IMG/VR virus record: IMGVR_UViG_3300037507_005588
Coordinates: 1 to 64,000 of that record
From: a virus
Reading direction: 5' to 3' (one strand)
Length of the DNA stretch: 64,000 bases
Shown: positions 56,512 through 64,000 of the stretch, piece by piece
How positions within the stretch are numbered: the stretch's first letter is position 1
How the letters are laid out: each line of letters begins with the position of its first letter
Made by a program: the position numbers and the translations under genes
The notes under the pieces: generated by a model
The model's database searches: none
The model's input: only the letters and a program-made list of their open reading frames with translations
What the model was told of the DNA's origin: nothing

Positions 56512-56691
56512 ATGCCGTTTGTAATATTAAAAGAAACCACAATGATGAACCAAAAGGTAACGATTTTGGTCAATGACAGTGAAGGTATTCCGATGGAATT
56601 TGAGACCTTCGAACAAGCGGAAAAAATTGCCAAGTTGTTCGAATCCAATTCTTTGTTGGGAAATAAGTATACCGTCAAACAAATATCATGA
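56512..56691 (+). CDS. small protein, 59 aa
   Basis: Starts MPFVILKETTMMNQKVTILV. Alpha/beta with FEQAEKIAKLFESNSLLGNK. Its stop overlaps the next ATG (ATGA), supporting translation. A later start at MMNQKV is possible. Confidence 0.5.
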   Translation: MPFVILKETTMMNQKVTILVNDSEGIPMEFETFEQAEKIAKLFESNSLLGNKYTVKQIS

Positions 56692-56963
56692 AAACTTGGT
56701 TGAAAGACAACGGTCCCGCTTTTTTGATTTTTTTAGGAATCATATGTTTATCTCTTTTGTTAATTTCCCTATCATCTTGTGACAGACCTACGAAAGATAA
56801 TGGTGTAATAGTCCAATGTGTTGTTGATAGTAGCTGGACGATTGGACCTGATGAAAACAATGTGAAATTTATCCGAACTCAGTGTGGACAAACTGTAATG
56901 ATGGATGGTATGGGAAACTATAAAATTGGTGATACTCTTATCTATGTCTACAAAGGAAATTGA
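56688..56963 (+). CDS. membrane or lipoprotein, 91 aa
   Basis: KTWLKDNGPAFLIFLGIICL then SLLLISLSSCDRPTK: a hydrophobic segment ending in L-S-S-C, a possible lipobox. Mature part has two further Cys. Overlaps the next gene by 20 nt. Confidence 0.5.
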   Translation: MKTWLKDNGPAFLIFLGIICLSLLLISLSSCDRPTKDNGVIVQCVVDSSWTIGPDENNVKFIRTQCGQTVMMDGMGNYKIGDTLIYVYKGN

Positions 56964-57144
56964 TTTCAGTAAACAAAAATACAATAAGTTTGTTGGCGTT
57001 TCCCCCGAGGGAATGGTTTTGGTACCTTATGAGGTCTTGGAAATGTTGAAAGACTTTGATGTTTGGAAAGAATTCAAATATGCTGATAAAGATTGGATTG
57101 TTGAAAAATCTGCAGAAATTTTTTCAACAAGAGAACAAGTTTAG
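56944..57144 (+). CDS. small protein, 66 aa
   Basis: Start ATG 56944 (MSTKEIDFSKQKYNKFVGVS). PYEVLEMLKDFDVWKEFKYA is helical. Overlaps the previous stop by 20 nt. Unknown. Confidence 0.45.
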   Translation: MSTKEIDFSKQKYNKFVGVSPEGMVLVPYEVLEMLKDFDVWKEFKYADKDWIVEKSAEIFSTREQV

Positions 57145-57175
57145 TTTGAAATTAATATTATTTGATATATATTTG
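57145..57175 (+). promoter_or_regulatory. Bacteroidetes promoter TTTG-N19-TATATTTG
   Basis: TTTG 57145-57148, 19-nt spacer, TATATTTG 57168-57175, 10 nt before tRNA-Thr. Confidence 0.8.
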
Positions 57176-57185
57176 TACAGTTATT

Positions 57186-57258
57186 GCCTCCATAGCTCAG
57201 CTGGTAGAGCCACTGATTTGTAATCAGTAGGTCGTTGGTTCGAATCCGACTGGAGGCT
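57186..57258 (+). tRNA. tRNA-Thr(TGT)
   Basis: Acceptor GCCTCCA/TGGAGGC, anticodon loop TTTGTAA in stem CTGA/TCAG. Confidence 0.9.
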
Positions 57259-57281
57259 CAGAATTTTCTAAATTTAATTAA

Positions 57282-57410
57282 ATGAGTAAACTCAATTTGC
57301 AAAATCTTCCGTTGGATGACGAAGACAAAGGTCCGAAACCTCGTCAAGTTAAAAAACAAACGAAGGCACCAAAATTGACCGATAAAACAAAGAAGGGTAA
57401 AAATAAGTAA
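57282..57410 (+). CDS. small basic protein, 42 aa
   Basis: MSKLNLQNLPLDDEDKGPKP then a Lys/Thr/Gln-rich tail ending KTKKGKNK. Net positive and disordered; may bind nucleic acid. Between tRNA-Thr and the 55-aa gene. Confidence 0.45.
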   Translation: MSKLNLQNLPLDDEDKGPKPRQVKKQTKAPKLTDKTKKGKNK

Positions 57411-57412
57411 TC

Positions 57413-57580
57413 ATGGATTCCTCTGAAGATATTCACAACCAAATTATTGCCAAGGGCAATACAAGCGAATTGGTTGATATCTTACAAGATTTACCCAATT
57501 CCAAAGAACGAATATCAAAACCTGAGTTGTTTGTATGTCCATGGGATAATCAACATGGTGACACAACTTACTTCCGTTAA
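57413..57580 (+). CDS. small protein, 55 aa
   Basis: MDSSEDIHNQIIAKGNTSEL then VDILQDLPNSKERISKPELF and a Trp/His end. Starts 2 nt after the preceding stop. Unknown. Confidence 0.4.
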   Translation: MDSSEDIHNQIIAKGNTSELVDILQDLPNSKERISKPELFVCPWDNQHGDTTYFR

Positions 57581-57587
57581 TCTTTAT

Positions 57588-57663
57588 AGACGGATAGCTC
57601 AGGGGTGAGAGCAGGATGCTTATACCATCAAGGTCTTGGGTTCGATTCCCATTCCGTCTACCA
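57588..57663 (+). tRNA. tRNA-Ile(TAT)
   Basis: Acceptor AGACGGA/TCCGTCT, anticodon loop CTTATAC in stem GATG/CATC. The only tRNA in the window with an encoded CCA end. Reads AUA directly, which is frequent in AT-rich genomes and normally read by the lysidine tRNA. Confidence 0.85.
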
Positions 57664-57672
57664 ATATGTAAT

Positions 57673-57703
57673 TTTGTAATTTAACAAACTTTTTGTATCT
57701 TTG
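57673..57703 (+). promoter_or_regulatory. Bacteroidetes promoter TTTG-N19-TATCTTTG
   Basis: TTTG 57673-57676, TATCTTTG 57696-57703, ATG 57708 4 nt later. Confidence 0.8.
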
Positions 57704-57707
57704 TCTA

Positions 57708-58280
57708 ATGGAACATAAAAAACTTTCTTTTTGGGGAAAACTTCGGTTGTTTTGGCAATTCGAATATCGTTACTATCCACAGAACTTTGTGCGTGGTATC
57801 AAAAACCTAATCAAATGGGGTCCAGTAATTTGGAAGGACCGTGATTGGGATGATACATTTTTGTTCGAGATAATCAAGTTCAAACTATCTAATATGTCCG
57901 AGTCCCACGGTAAAACTATGCCATACGTGGGTTACGAACGTAACGTGGAAATCATGAACACAATTGTCAGACTTATTGAAAAGTTTCAGTCAGAACATTA
58001 TCTCCACGAGTATTTTTCCTACGTTGATGATGAATATACATTCGTAAAGATTGAAGGAAGTGATGACTATGAGATGAAAATCAAAAATCTTCGTGACGAT
58101 TTGGACGAGTATTTTACCAAATACCCCTTGTTGAAAAATAGAGCAACAAAACATAAGATTTACCAAAGTAATCCAAGTTCAGTACGTTTGGCAATGGCAA
58201 TGGGATTTGTGCAGCACGAACGGGCAAAAGGCCTTATCTTTGAACTTCTAAATCGTCACGTTGACAAGTGGTGGGAATAA
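57708..58280 (+). CDS. conserved phage protein (VIWKDRDWD), 190 aa
   Basis: MEHKKLSFWGKLRLFWQFEY then FVRGIKNLIKWGPVIWKDRD, WDDTFLFEIIKFKLSNMSES, a signature I associate with many uncharacterised phage proteins. Rich in Trp, Tyr and Lys. Leaderless start. Unknown function. Confidence 0.65.
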   Translation: MEHKKLSFWGKLRLFWQFEYRYYPQNFVRGIKNLIKWGPVIWKDRDWDDTFLFEIIKFKLSNMSESHGKTMPYVGYERNVEIMNTIVRLIEKFQSEHYLHEYFSYVDDEYTFVKIEGSDDYEMKIKNLRDDLDEYFTKYPLLKNRATKHKIYQSNPSSVRLAMAMGFVQHERAKGLIFELLNRHVDKWWE

Positions 58281-58288
58281 ACAAATAA

Positions 58289-58361
<73 letters not shown>

Positions 58362-58380
58362 CAAATTTTTAATTTATAAA

Positions 58381-58566
58381 ATGAAACCTGTTATCTATCG
58401 TCCAAAATCAGACCGTGTGTTTGGTGGTGTGTGTAGTGGTTTGGCATACCACTATAACATTAATCCTCTAATATCCAGGGTAATCTTCTTCGGCTTGATT
58501 TTCACGCCATTCCCAATTATATTAATTTACTTTTTATTTTGGATGTTTATTCCATCAGGAGAGTAA
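58381..58566 (+). CDS. PspC-domain membrane protein
   Basis: 61 aa. YRPKSDRVFGGVCSGLAYHY then NPLISRVIFFGLIFTPFPII match the PspC domain: R-x-x-x-D-x-x-x-G-G-V-C-x-G-L-A, then a transmembrane helix. PspC proteins respond to envelope stress. Stand-alone copy without other psp genes. Confidence 0.85.
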   Translation: MKPVIYRPKSDRVFGGVCSGLAYHYNINPLISRVIFFGLIFTPFPIILIYFLFWMFIPSGE

Positions 58567-58571
58567 ATTTT

Positions 58572-58644
58572 GCGGAAGTAGCTCAGTTGGTAGAGCTATA
58601 GCCTTCCAAGCTATAGGTCGCGGGTTCGAGTCCCGTCTTCCGCT
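58572..58644 (+). tRNA. tRNA-Gly(TCC)
   Basis: Acceptor GCGGAAG/CTTCCGC, anticodon loop CTTCCAA in stem ATAGC/GCTAT. Confidence 0.9.
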
Positions 58645-58648
58645 CAAA

Positions 58649-58873
58649 ATGATGAAGAGACTATCTATATATCGTCACTTGGCGAAAACTGTTTCTTATA
58701 GGATTTTAGGTACAATAACAACAATTTCAGTTGCATATTTTTTTGGTGCAAGTGTAGAATTAGCTTCCATGTTAGGTTTGGGTGAATTGTTATTCAAACC
58801 AATTTTGTATTTTATTCACGAAAGAATATGGTACAAAATACCTTTTGGTATAAAAAATGAAACAAAAGACTGA
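58649..58873 (+). CDS. DUF2061-like membrane protein
   Basis: 74 aa. HLAKTVSYRILGTITTISVA then FFGASVELASMLGLGELLFK and ILYFIHERIWYKIPFG match the DUF2061 pattern (K-T-x-S-Y-R-x-x-G-T...YxxHExxW). Two transmembrane helices. Function in its family is unclear. Possibly a membrane accessory with the PspC gene. Confidence 0.8.
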   Translation: MMKRLSIYRHLAKTVSYRILGTITTISVAYFFGASVELASMLGLGELLFKPILYFIHERIWYKIPFGIKNETKD

Positions 58874-58891
58874 TAAAGCTTAGTCTTTTTG

Positions 58892-58899
58892 TATTTATT
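58892..58899 (+). promoter_or_regulatory. TATTTATT start-proximal motif
   Basis: 8 nt before ATG 58908. Confidence 0.45.
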
Positions 58900-58907
58900 A
58901 AAGTATT

Positions 58908-59534
58908 ATGGATTGGATTTCCCTTATTCAGACTGTCATTACCGCGATTACATCTGTAATCATAGCACTAATTGGTGCTGGGTATTTCAAAAAAATGCAG
59001 GATAAAAAGGATGAGAAAAAAAGTCGCGAAAAATTGGTAGAACAAATCCAAAAAGATGAAGTGATTCACTTTACTCTCAGAGAAATAAGAAGAAGATTTA
59101 ATTCAGATAGAATTTACGTAATTCAATTTCACAACGGAGGATATTTTTACAGTAAAAATCCAATGCAGAAAGCTTCGGTGACATATGAAAGAAATTCAGA
59201 CGGATTAGAAAGAGTTGGAGATAAATTTCAAAATATTTTAGTTTCAAATTACACTTGGTATTTGGGACAGATGATGTCCAGTAGAATGTTCTATGTAGAT
59301 TTGGATAATCAAATGGAAGACTTACCAACGATGAGTCTTTTGAAAAATTATGGAAATTATGCTCACGTTGCAGTCCCTATTTATGATGAAAGTAAAAACT
59401 TGATAGCCACATTAGCCTTAAGTTGGGTATTCTCTGAAATACCAACATCTATTATTAAGGACAATAACTTTTCAGATGAATTCAAAGAAGAGTTATATAA
59501 TGATGCGAACTCATTAAGAAACTATTTGGTATGA
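58908..59534 (+). CDS. membrane-anchored GAF-like sensor protein
   Basis: 208 aa. One N-terminal transmembrane helix (LIQTVITAITSVIIALIGA), a charged coiled-coil linker, then RIYVIQFHNGGYF, a Tyr/Arg-rich strand region and HVAVPIYDESKNLIATLALS, the strand pattern of a GAF domain. Could sense a small molecule or be a virion-associated membrane protein. Overlaps the next gene by 4 nt. Confidence 0.6.
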   Translation: MDWISLIQTVITAITSVIIALIGAGYFKKMQDKKDEKKSREKLVEQIQKDEVIHFTLREIRRRFNSDRIYVIQFHNGGYFYSKNPMQKASVTYERNSDGLERVGDKFQNILVSNYTWYLGQMMSSRMFYVDLDNQMEDLPTMSLLKNYGNYAHVAVPIYDESKNLIATLALSWVFSEIPTSIIKDNNFSDEFKEELYNDANSLRNYLV

Positions 59535-59809
59535 TTGATTTTTGGGATATAGATTTCGATGATGAAACAATAGTCGAAGAAAATTTTATTGAAGGTTTAT
59601 TGAAACTCGGTTTTGTCAAAAGAAATCCAAACATTTACACAAAAGAAATTGTGAACTTACATGGAGATTTAGTTGAAGATGGTGTTTTTATTGACCTTGA
59701 AAGTTCGATTTTGATTTTTACTCCTGAGCCAAAAAATCATGTTAAAATAAAAATTGGAGACAGGGACATTAACAGGGTTGATAAATTTATCCGAAACAAT
59801 GTTATTTGA
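59531..59809 (+). CDS. hypothetical protein, 92 aa
   Basis: MIDFWDIDFDDETIVEENFI, then FTPEPKNHVKIKIGDRDINR. Acidic helix followed by beta strands. Probably co-transcribed with the GAF-like gene. Unknown. Confidence 0.5.
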   Translation: MIDFWDIDFDDETIVEENFIEGLLKLGFVKRNPNIYTKEIVNLHGDLVEDGVFIDLESSILIFTPEPKNHVKIKIGDRDINRVDKFIRNNVI

Positions 59810-59817
59810 TATTTATA
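59810..59817 (+). promoter_or_regulatory. TATTTATA start-proximal motif
   Basis: 4 nt before ATG 59822. Confidence 0.55.
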
Positions 59818-59821
59818 ATTT

Positions 59822-60499
59822 ATGAATATATCATACCCACTACAAGGAAAGAGTTTTGAAAAGACCTCTGACTTCGGTCCGAGATGGGGTCGACAACACA
59901 AAGGTATTGATTTGGCTGCCGACCCTGGCACAAGAGTAGTTGCCGTTGCAGATGGAGAAATTGTCAAAGCCGGTAACTTCAATGATGGTTTTGGTGGTCA
60001 AGTTCTTATAAAACACGTTACCGAAGATGGTAAAGTTTTTTATACAAGATATGCTCACCTAAATAAGTGGTATGCTCGCGAAAATGAAAAAATTACCAAA
60101 GGTAAAAAAATTGGCGAATCTGGTGGTGAAAAAGGACATCCCAATGCAGGACGTAGTGAAGGACCACATCTGCATTTTGAACTCTTGGATGGTGGATTAG
60201 TTGCAAAGGACCCTGAACCATATCTTAAAGGTGCTGCTATTGGAGCTTTGGCGACAGCGGCAGTATTAACAAAAGATGGTGGAGAGAGTAAAAGTGGGAA
60301 TAAAGAAACAACCTATACACCTGGAAAATATGGTGAATTACAAAAGGACGGTAATAACTTGGTGGATAAAATTATGAAAACTGCGTTGAAAGTTATCACA
60401 CCAGCCGCCGCTGTTACATCTTTGAAAGGGTTATCTGAACCAAAGGAGGAAGATAAAAAATTAAATGAAGAAATTTCTCGTATAAAACAATTATTATAA
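59822..60499 (+). CDS. M23-family peptidoglycan endopeptidase
   Basis: 225 aa. Zinc-site pieces: SDFGPRWGRQHKGIDLAADP with the H-x(3)-D motif, then YARYAHLNKW-type ending YTRYAHLNKWYA, then EGPHLHFELL with the H-x-H motif. Cleaves peptidoglycan peptide bridges. A Gly/Ala-rich tail follows; the last residues KKLNEEISRIKQLL are the targeting-type peptide at the C-terminus. Probably carried in the virion for entry. Confidence 0.85.
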   Translation: MNISYPLQGKSFEKTSDFGPRWGRQHKGIDLAADPGTRVVAVADGEIVKAGNFNDGFGGQVLIKHVTEDGKVFYTRYAHLNKWYARENEKITKGKKIGESGGEKGHPNAGRSEGPHLHFELLDGGLVAKDPEPYLKGAAIGALATAAVLTKDGGESKSGNKETTYTPGKYGELQKDGNNLVDKIMKTALKVITPAAAVTSLKGLSEPKEEDKKLNEEISRIKQLL

Positions 60500-60504
60500 C
60501 GATA

Positions 60505-60512
60505 TATTTATA
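60505..60512 (+). promoter_or_regulatory. TATTTATA start-proximal motif
   Basis: 3 nt before ATG 60516. Confidence 0.55.
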
Positions 60513-60515
60513 GAC

Positions 60516-60818
60516 ATGGATGACATTAAAAGATTACTCAGAGAGAGTTTAGTACAACACCTCAAGGAAGCCGAGGGTAAGAAAAAAGAAGACGTTATGG
60601 TACCTCAGGGATGTTTTGGTGGACCTAAACATGGTTTGGGTGCGTTAGTAAACATCGTAGAATTACTCATGAGAGAGAAAGATAGTGAGGGTACGAAAGC
60701 CGTTGATGATTTGAAACAATTTTTGAAAGGAACATCTAAGGTTGACCCGAAAGTTGTTGTTCAGATTTTAAGGAAACACAACAAACCACAATTTATAAGT
60801 TTTACAGGATGTTTGTAA
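60516..60818 (+). CDS. small protein with MDDIKRLLRES peptide
   Basis: 100 aa. MDDIKRLLRESLVQHLKEAE is the targeting-type peptide (L-L-R-E). The body is mostly helical: GALVNIVELLMREKDSEGTK. Two Cys near GCFGG and at the end. Followed by a bidirectional terminator shared with tmRNA. Confidence 0.6.
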   Translation: MDDIKRLLRESLVQHLKEAEGKKKEDVMVPQGCFGGPKHGLGALVNIVELLMREKDSEGTKAVDDLKQFLKGTSKVDPKVVVQILRKHNKPQFISFTGCL

Positions 60819-60819
60819 A

Positions 60820-60855
60820 ATAAAAAACCCCTCCCGAAAGAGGGGTTCTTTTTTT
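60820..60855. terminator. bidirectional rho-independent terminator
   Basis: AACCCCTC/GAGGGGTT stem with CCGAAA loop; T-runs on both sides serve the 60516 gene and the tmRNA. Confidence 0.85.
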
Positions 60856-61267
60856 GGTGGAGGTGGCGGGAATCGAACCCGCGTCTTGCTCAGTCTACCC
60901 ATAAAGGACTACATGCTTAGGTCAGGGTTTTTCACACCCTCCGAACTATTTGGTTTCTATTTTACCATCGTCACCAACAACTGTGGGGTGTTCACTCAAA
61001 TCGGTAGAACACCAAACGTTACCTCCATTCCTTTTTGGGTAGAAACCACACCGTAGGGACTTCTGTTTCCAGGTTATATGTCCATCGACCCATTGTCACT
61101 ATAGCCTTAGGCTACAGTAACTTCCTCAGCTTGGATAAGACCCAAAGCCTCGAGAGTTGCGAAAGTTTCGCCGTTTGATTGTTGCATCCATAGATTAAGG
61201 TGATAGGAAACATCTCACCGCATGCCCCGTATGACTAACTCTGCCAATCAATACCGGTCACCCCCAT
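60855..61267 (-). ncRNA. ssrA: tmRNA with an unusual 21-residue tag
   Basis: Acceptor GGGGGTG pairs with CACCTCC, followed by A and an encoded CCA; T arm CGGG-TTCGATT-CCCG is tRNA-like. The tag frame (61107-61172, minus strand) starts with the GGC resume codon and reads GETFATLEALGLIQAEEVTVA then TAA. It begins GET, as in Bacteroidetes tags, but is about twice as long and ends TVA instead of ALAA. The stop codon sits at the tip of a nine-pair hairpin (ACTGTAGCC/GGCTATAGT). SmpB is not in the window. Rescues stalled ribosomes and adds the tag; whether host ClpXP recognises this C-terminus is open. Confidence 0.9.
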
Positions 61268-61315
61268 AATTCAAAGAACAATACAAATATAAATACTTTT
61301 TTTCGAATCACAAAG

Positions 61316-61323
61316 TATTTATA
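61316..61323 (+). promoter_or_regulatory. TATTTATA start-proximal motif
   Basis: 15 nt before ATG 61339. Confidence 0.5.
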
Positions 61324-61338
61324 TGTAAAATATTTCAA

Positions 61339-61881
61339 ATGAAAAAAGTTATTAGACTAACTGAATCTGATTTAGAAAAGATTGTAAGAAGAATAATTCA
61401 AGAACAGCCAGCCCCTGAGAAAGAGGCTAGAAAAATTACAAACGGTTGGATGGTACCGACAGTTCAAGACCTTGAACTAAGTGCAAAAAAGGTATTTGGT
61501 GAGTTAAGTGGTCAGATTCCAGGCCAAAAGACCCCCACTTTTACTGAATTTATTAAGAGAGACGCTTTGGATAAGGTTGAATTACAAAAATTAGTTAACG
61601 GGGCAATCAATATGGCGTATCAAAGAGTGAGAGTAAAAAAATTACCTTTATACCAATTGAGTGATTTCTACACAAAAGCTTGTAACGCAGGTCAGGCATT
61701 TTGTTACAGTTACACTGAAGGTAATGAACTTGAAAAAAACCAAGCATTAGAGGTTGGTCAACGTAAGGCATATGGTCAAGCACAGAACGCAACATTTGAA
61801 ATGTTGAAAAAGTTAGGTAATACTAATACAGTCCAAGACTTGAATATAGGTGGAGAATCTGTAGGGGCATTAGTATTCTAA
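61339..61881 (+). CDS. hypothetical protein with MKKVIRLTESDL peptide
   Basis: 180 aa. Residues 1-22 include VIRLTESDLEKIVRRIIQEQ, matching 9506 (RLNESELTELVHQILE) and many uncultured phage proteins. I-I-Q-E is a candidate cleavage site. Body is helical with ACNAGQAFCYSYTEGN. Function unknown; probably virion-packaged. Closed by a terminator. Confidence 0.65.
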   Translation: MKKVIRLTESDLEKIVRRIIQEQPAPEKEARKITNGWMVPTVQDLELSAKKVFGELSGQIPGQKTPTFTEFIKRDALDKVELQKLVNGAINMAYQRVRVKKLPLYQLSDFYTKACNAGQAFCYSYTEGNELEKNQALEVGQRKAYGQAQNATFEMLKKLGNTNTVQDLNIGGESVGALVF

Positions 61882-61903
61882 AAATACTTGTTATGTAAAA
61901 TGT

Positions 61904-61933
61904 AAAAGGGGGGGTATATTACCCCCTTTTTTT
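61904..61933. terminator. bidirectional rho-independent terminator
   Basis: AAAGGGGG/CCCCCTTT stem with a short loop; T-run in each direction between convergent genes. Confidence 0.85.
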
Positions 61934-62252
61934 ATTCCACTGTCTCTTCGAGTAATTGTTTGTATCGGTCGGACTCCAAGAATTCAGAATATCGACTTAC
62001 ATGTTGTTTTTTGGGGTAGATGATAATTGGTGCGGGGAATTCGACAGGAACTCCTACCATTTTACGACCTTTCTGATGGAAGACGTACAGTACGTCTTTG
62101 ACCAAGAACATCTCCGAAGATTGTTCCATTGCGTATGAAACCCATTGTTCGTCTTCTCGAGATTCAACCATGATGAATGTGGTGTCAGATGTTTTTTGTG
62201 CGAAGACACTCGCTCCTGCGAGGGTCATCAGTAAGAATAGTGCCTTTTTCAT
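61932..62252 (-). CDS. secreted hypothetical protein, 106 aa
   Basis: Signal peptide (KKALFLLMTLAGASVFAQ). Mature part is charged: FIMVESREDEQWVSYAMEQS, MVGVPVEFPAPIIIYPKKQH. Leaderless-type promoter 4 nt upstream. Likely periplasmic. Unknown. Confidence 0.6.
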   Translation of the reverse strand: MKKALFLLMTLAGASVFAQKTSDTTFIMVESREDEQWVSYAMEQSSEMFLVKDVLYVFHQKGRKMVGVPVEFPAPIIIYPKKQHVSRYSEFLESDRYKQLLEETVE

Positions 62253-62256
62253 ACTT

Positions 62257-62288
62257 CAAATATACAATACATTTTTCAATTTTACAAA
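62257..62288 (-). promoter_or_regulatory. Bacteroidetes promoter TTTG-N20-TATATTTG
   Basis: Minus strand; TATATTTG 62257-62264, TTTG 62285-62288, start codon 4 nt downstream at 62252. Confidence 0.7.
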
Positions 62289-62318
62289 TAGTGGAGACAT
62301 AAATTGGGTTTTTCCAAG

Positions 62319-62326
62319 TATTTATT
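62319..62326 (+). promoter_or_regulatory. TATTTATT start-proximal motif
   Basis: 6 nt before ATG 62333. Confidence 0.5.
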
Positions 62327-62332
62327 TGAGGT

Positions 62333-64000
62333 ATGAACAAAATATTTCTTGTTGAAGGTAAGAAAGAGGATGCGTATAAAAAACTTTTTCAAAAGTTTCC
62401 TGACTACGACAATACCATTGAACGTATATTGGATTCCGACCCAACCGGGTCAAGGTTCATTACGTGGATTGAAAAATCCCTTGAGGAAAAACTTACAGAA
62501 CTCCAAGAAAAATCTCTTAGTCAAAGAGAGAAAATCGAACAGACACAGTATTTAATCCAACTATTTGAGGAGGTTGTTGGTACATTTTCGAATAATGTTA
62601 ATAGGATTACCCCAAAAATTTTGGAAAAATTAAAAGTTGCTCAGACTTGGAACGACAATAAGATGAGTGAAGAGGATTTGGAAAGAATTCTGAAATCTCC
62701 AAAAGATATTTTTTCTTATAATCTTGACCAACTTTTTGTATTGACAACAATATTGAAAAAAAATCTGTCAGAAAAATCAAAACAAAAAACCGCAAAAAAA
62801 GAATCGGATGTCATCTATGATGATGGAAGATACTTGGTAGTCCGTCCAAACTCCCATAAGGCATCTTGTTATTATGGGGCAAACACCAAATGGTGTACCA
62901 CAGCCGAAAATGACCGACACTTTGAAGATTATAAATCTCGTGGTTCGTTATATTATTTTATAGATAGAAGAAATGCAAAAGAAAAAATGGCCGTTTTCAT
63001 CCCAATAAGTGGTACAATTGAAATTTACAATACCGCAGACAACAGAAGTACCTTGGAATATTTGATAAATCTTTATCCTTTTGCAACAGATATCCTCAAT
63101 GAGGCACGAAAGGGTACCGGGTTGATGGAGTTGATAAAAAAAATTAAAAATGGTGATGTATCGTTGAGTCAACTTTACTCATTCGATGAAATGATTCGTT
63201 CAGCTTCACGAGATTCTGATGGTAACATCATTTTGAACATTTCTTTTGATGATAAAGGTTTTTGGGATTTATTTACTGAAATGGATGATTGGGAACGTGT
63301 GGCATATTCATCAGTTGGAAGTCATTATCCTATGGAACATTATGACTCTTATGTGGGTGAAGAAGATTGGAACGAGGGTTATCTGTTCGACTATTTTAAT
63401 GAAACTCAGAAGGTAAGGTTACAAGAATACTTGTCCGTTTTATTCTCAGGAAAATTACCAAATGAATGCCTTGAAACACCACTTCAGGGGGGTTGCCGAC
63501 AAAAAGTTGCATCAGAATTGCAAACTTTTTTTCCTGACGAAGTTGAAGAAATTCAAAATTATTATGTTTCTGACAAAAATTCGGATGTGGAAGAAGGTCT
63601 CAGTGACTACCTTAAAAAAGAATATTCCAACATTTTTGAAGAAAATGGTTTGAATTTGATTATGGACAAACCTTTTTGGAAATACGATATCAAACTTGAT
63701 GATTTAGAAAACTATTTGGAAAAAAATAGTGGAGGACTGCATCAAAACTTATTTGATTTGTTGAGTGACTTTGTAAACAACAAAACGGGTGGAATTGAAG
63801 ATTTCTCGCAGTTACAATATCAAGTTTCCGGTTCTGGTGATTATGACTATACAGAATCTGCCATTGAAAAATTATTGGACAAAATGGAGGAAGTCATTGA
63901 CGATGGTTCTTTTGAGATAGAAAAAATTGCCGAAGCTCAGAATTTTATAAAGAAAATTGGTGGTTTTAATCAACGATTAGTTCTTCCTTCAGATGAAAAC
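62333..64000 (+). CDS. large KWCT-motif protein, cut by the window end
   Basis: Open through base 64000, so at least 556 aa. N-terminus MNKIFLVEGKKEDAYKKLFQ. Residues about 150-220 hold the motif VRPNSHKASCYYGANTK then WCTTAEN, shared with 24659-25933. The rest is acidic and Tyr-rich with helical segments (EILKSPK..., EWNEGYLF...). Both KWCT proteins probably share one ancestor; the domain's activity is unknown. No stop in frame. Confidence 0.65.
   Translation, partial: MNKIFLVEGKKEDAYKKLFQKFPDYDNTIERILDSDPTGSRFITWIEKSLEEKLTELQEKSLSQREKIEQTQYLIQLFEEVVGTFSNNVNRITPKILEKLKVAQTWNDNKMSEEDLERILKSPKDIFSYNLDQLFVLTTILKKNLSEKSKQKTAKKESDVIYDDGRYLVVRPNSHKASCYYGANTKWCTTAENDRHFEDYKSRGSLYYFIDRRNAKEKMAVFIPISGTIEIYNTADNRSTLEYLINLYPFATDILNEARKGTGLMELIKKIKNGDVSLSQLYSFDEMIRSASRDSDGNIILNISFDDKGFWDLFTEMDDWERVAYSSVGSHYPMEHYDSYVGEEDWNEGYLFDYFNETQKVRLQEYLSVLFSGKLPNECLETPLQGGCRQKVASELQTFFPDEVEEIQNYYVSDKNSDVEEGLSDYLKKEYSNIFEENGLNLIMDKPFWKYDIKLDDLENYLEKNSGGLHQNLFDLLSDFVNNKTGGIEDFSQLQYQVSGSGDYDYTESAIEKLLDKMEEVIDDGSFEIEKIAEAQNFIKKIGGFNQRLVLPSDEN

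Overview
The window looks like part of a very large (jumbo) tailed-phage genome infecting a Bacteroidetes host, or a prophage or plasmid-like relative. It has no rRNA, ribosomal-protein, central-metabolism or transposase genes. It does carry phage hallmarks: a GH19 endolysin with a peptidoglycan-binding domain, holin-like membrane proteins, a tail-fibre-like protein with TP-rich linkers, an M23 peptidase, and many small proteins of families I associate with marine and freshwater phages. The Bacteroidetes link rests on promoters of the form TTTG-N18-20-TAnnTTTG, the near absence of Shine-Dalgarno sequences, a type IX secretion C-terminal domain, and a tmRNA tag beginning G-E-T. Stop-codon use fits the standard bacterial code.

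Layout. 1-10 kb: tandem, often overlapping small genes, many starting with a short amphipathic peptide (MNLQENIxRIKEMMGL, ESIRRILREE and similar). 10-25 kb: membrane, lysis and secreted genes: lysozyme-like protein, metallophosphoesterase, GH19 endolysin, C-type lectin/dockerin protein, CsgG-like lipoprotein-type exporter, an S/G/N/Q-rich secreted protein, a cohesin/dockerin protein with a T9SS domain, and a secreted nuclease. 25-32 kb: a 22-residue repeat protein, two tRNA-Ser genes, an acyl-CoA thioesterase and mixed hypotheticals. 32-37 kb: an island of glycosyltransferases and 2-oxoglutarate oxygenases. 37-42 kb: virion-associated candidates, ClpP, tRNA-Leu, HNH nuclease. 42-54 kb: HAD phosphatase, another oxygenase, four sulfotransferase-like genes, a tail fibre and tRNA clusters. 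54-59 kb: an RNA-rich stretch holding RNase P RNA, many tRNAs and tiny genes. 59-64 kb: virion-type genes, a tmRNA, and a large protein cut by the window end.

How it fits together. The RNA genes (about 24 ordinary tRNAs, two odd tRNA-like genes, RNase P RNA and tmRNA), together with a phage ClpP, suggest that the phage brings its own tRNA maturation and ribosome-rescue/proteolysis parts. Two promoter classes are visible. Host-like TAnnTTTG boxes precede tRNA clusters and some genes, often only 4-5 nt from the start codon, which implies leaderless mRNAs. A second motif, TATTTAT(A/T/C), sits 3-8 or 15-19 nt before many start codons, especially of genes with the amphipathic peptide.

The strongest candidate for an undescribed system is that peptide. 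It recurs at the N-terminus of about 17 otherwise unrelated proteins, sits between modules of multi-domain proteins, and occurs once at a C-terminus. Most copies carry an (I/L)-x-E site like those cut by T4-type prohead proteases, so they may be cleavable capsid-targeting peptides that package a set of injected proteins. This is inference; no protease or major capsid gene lies in the window.
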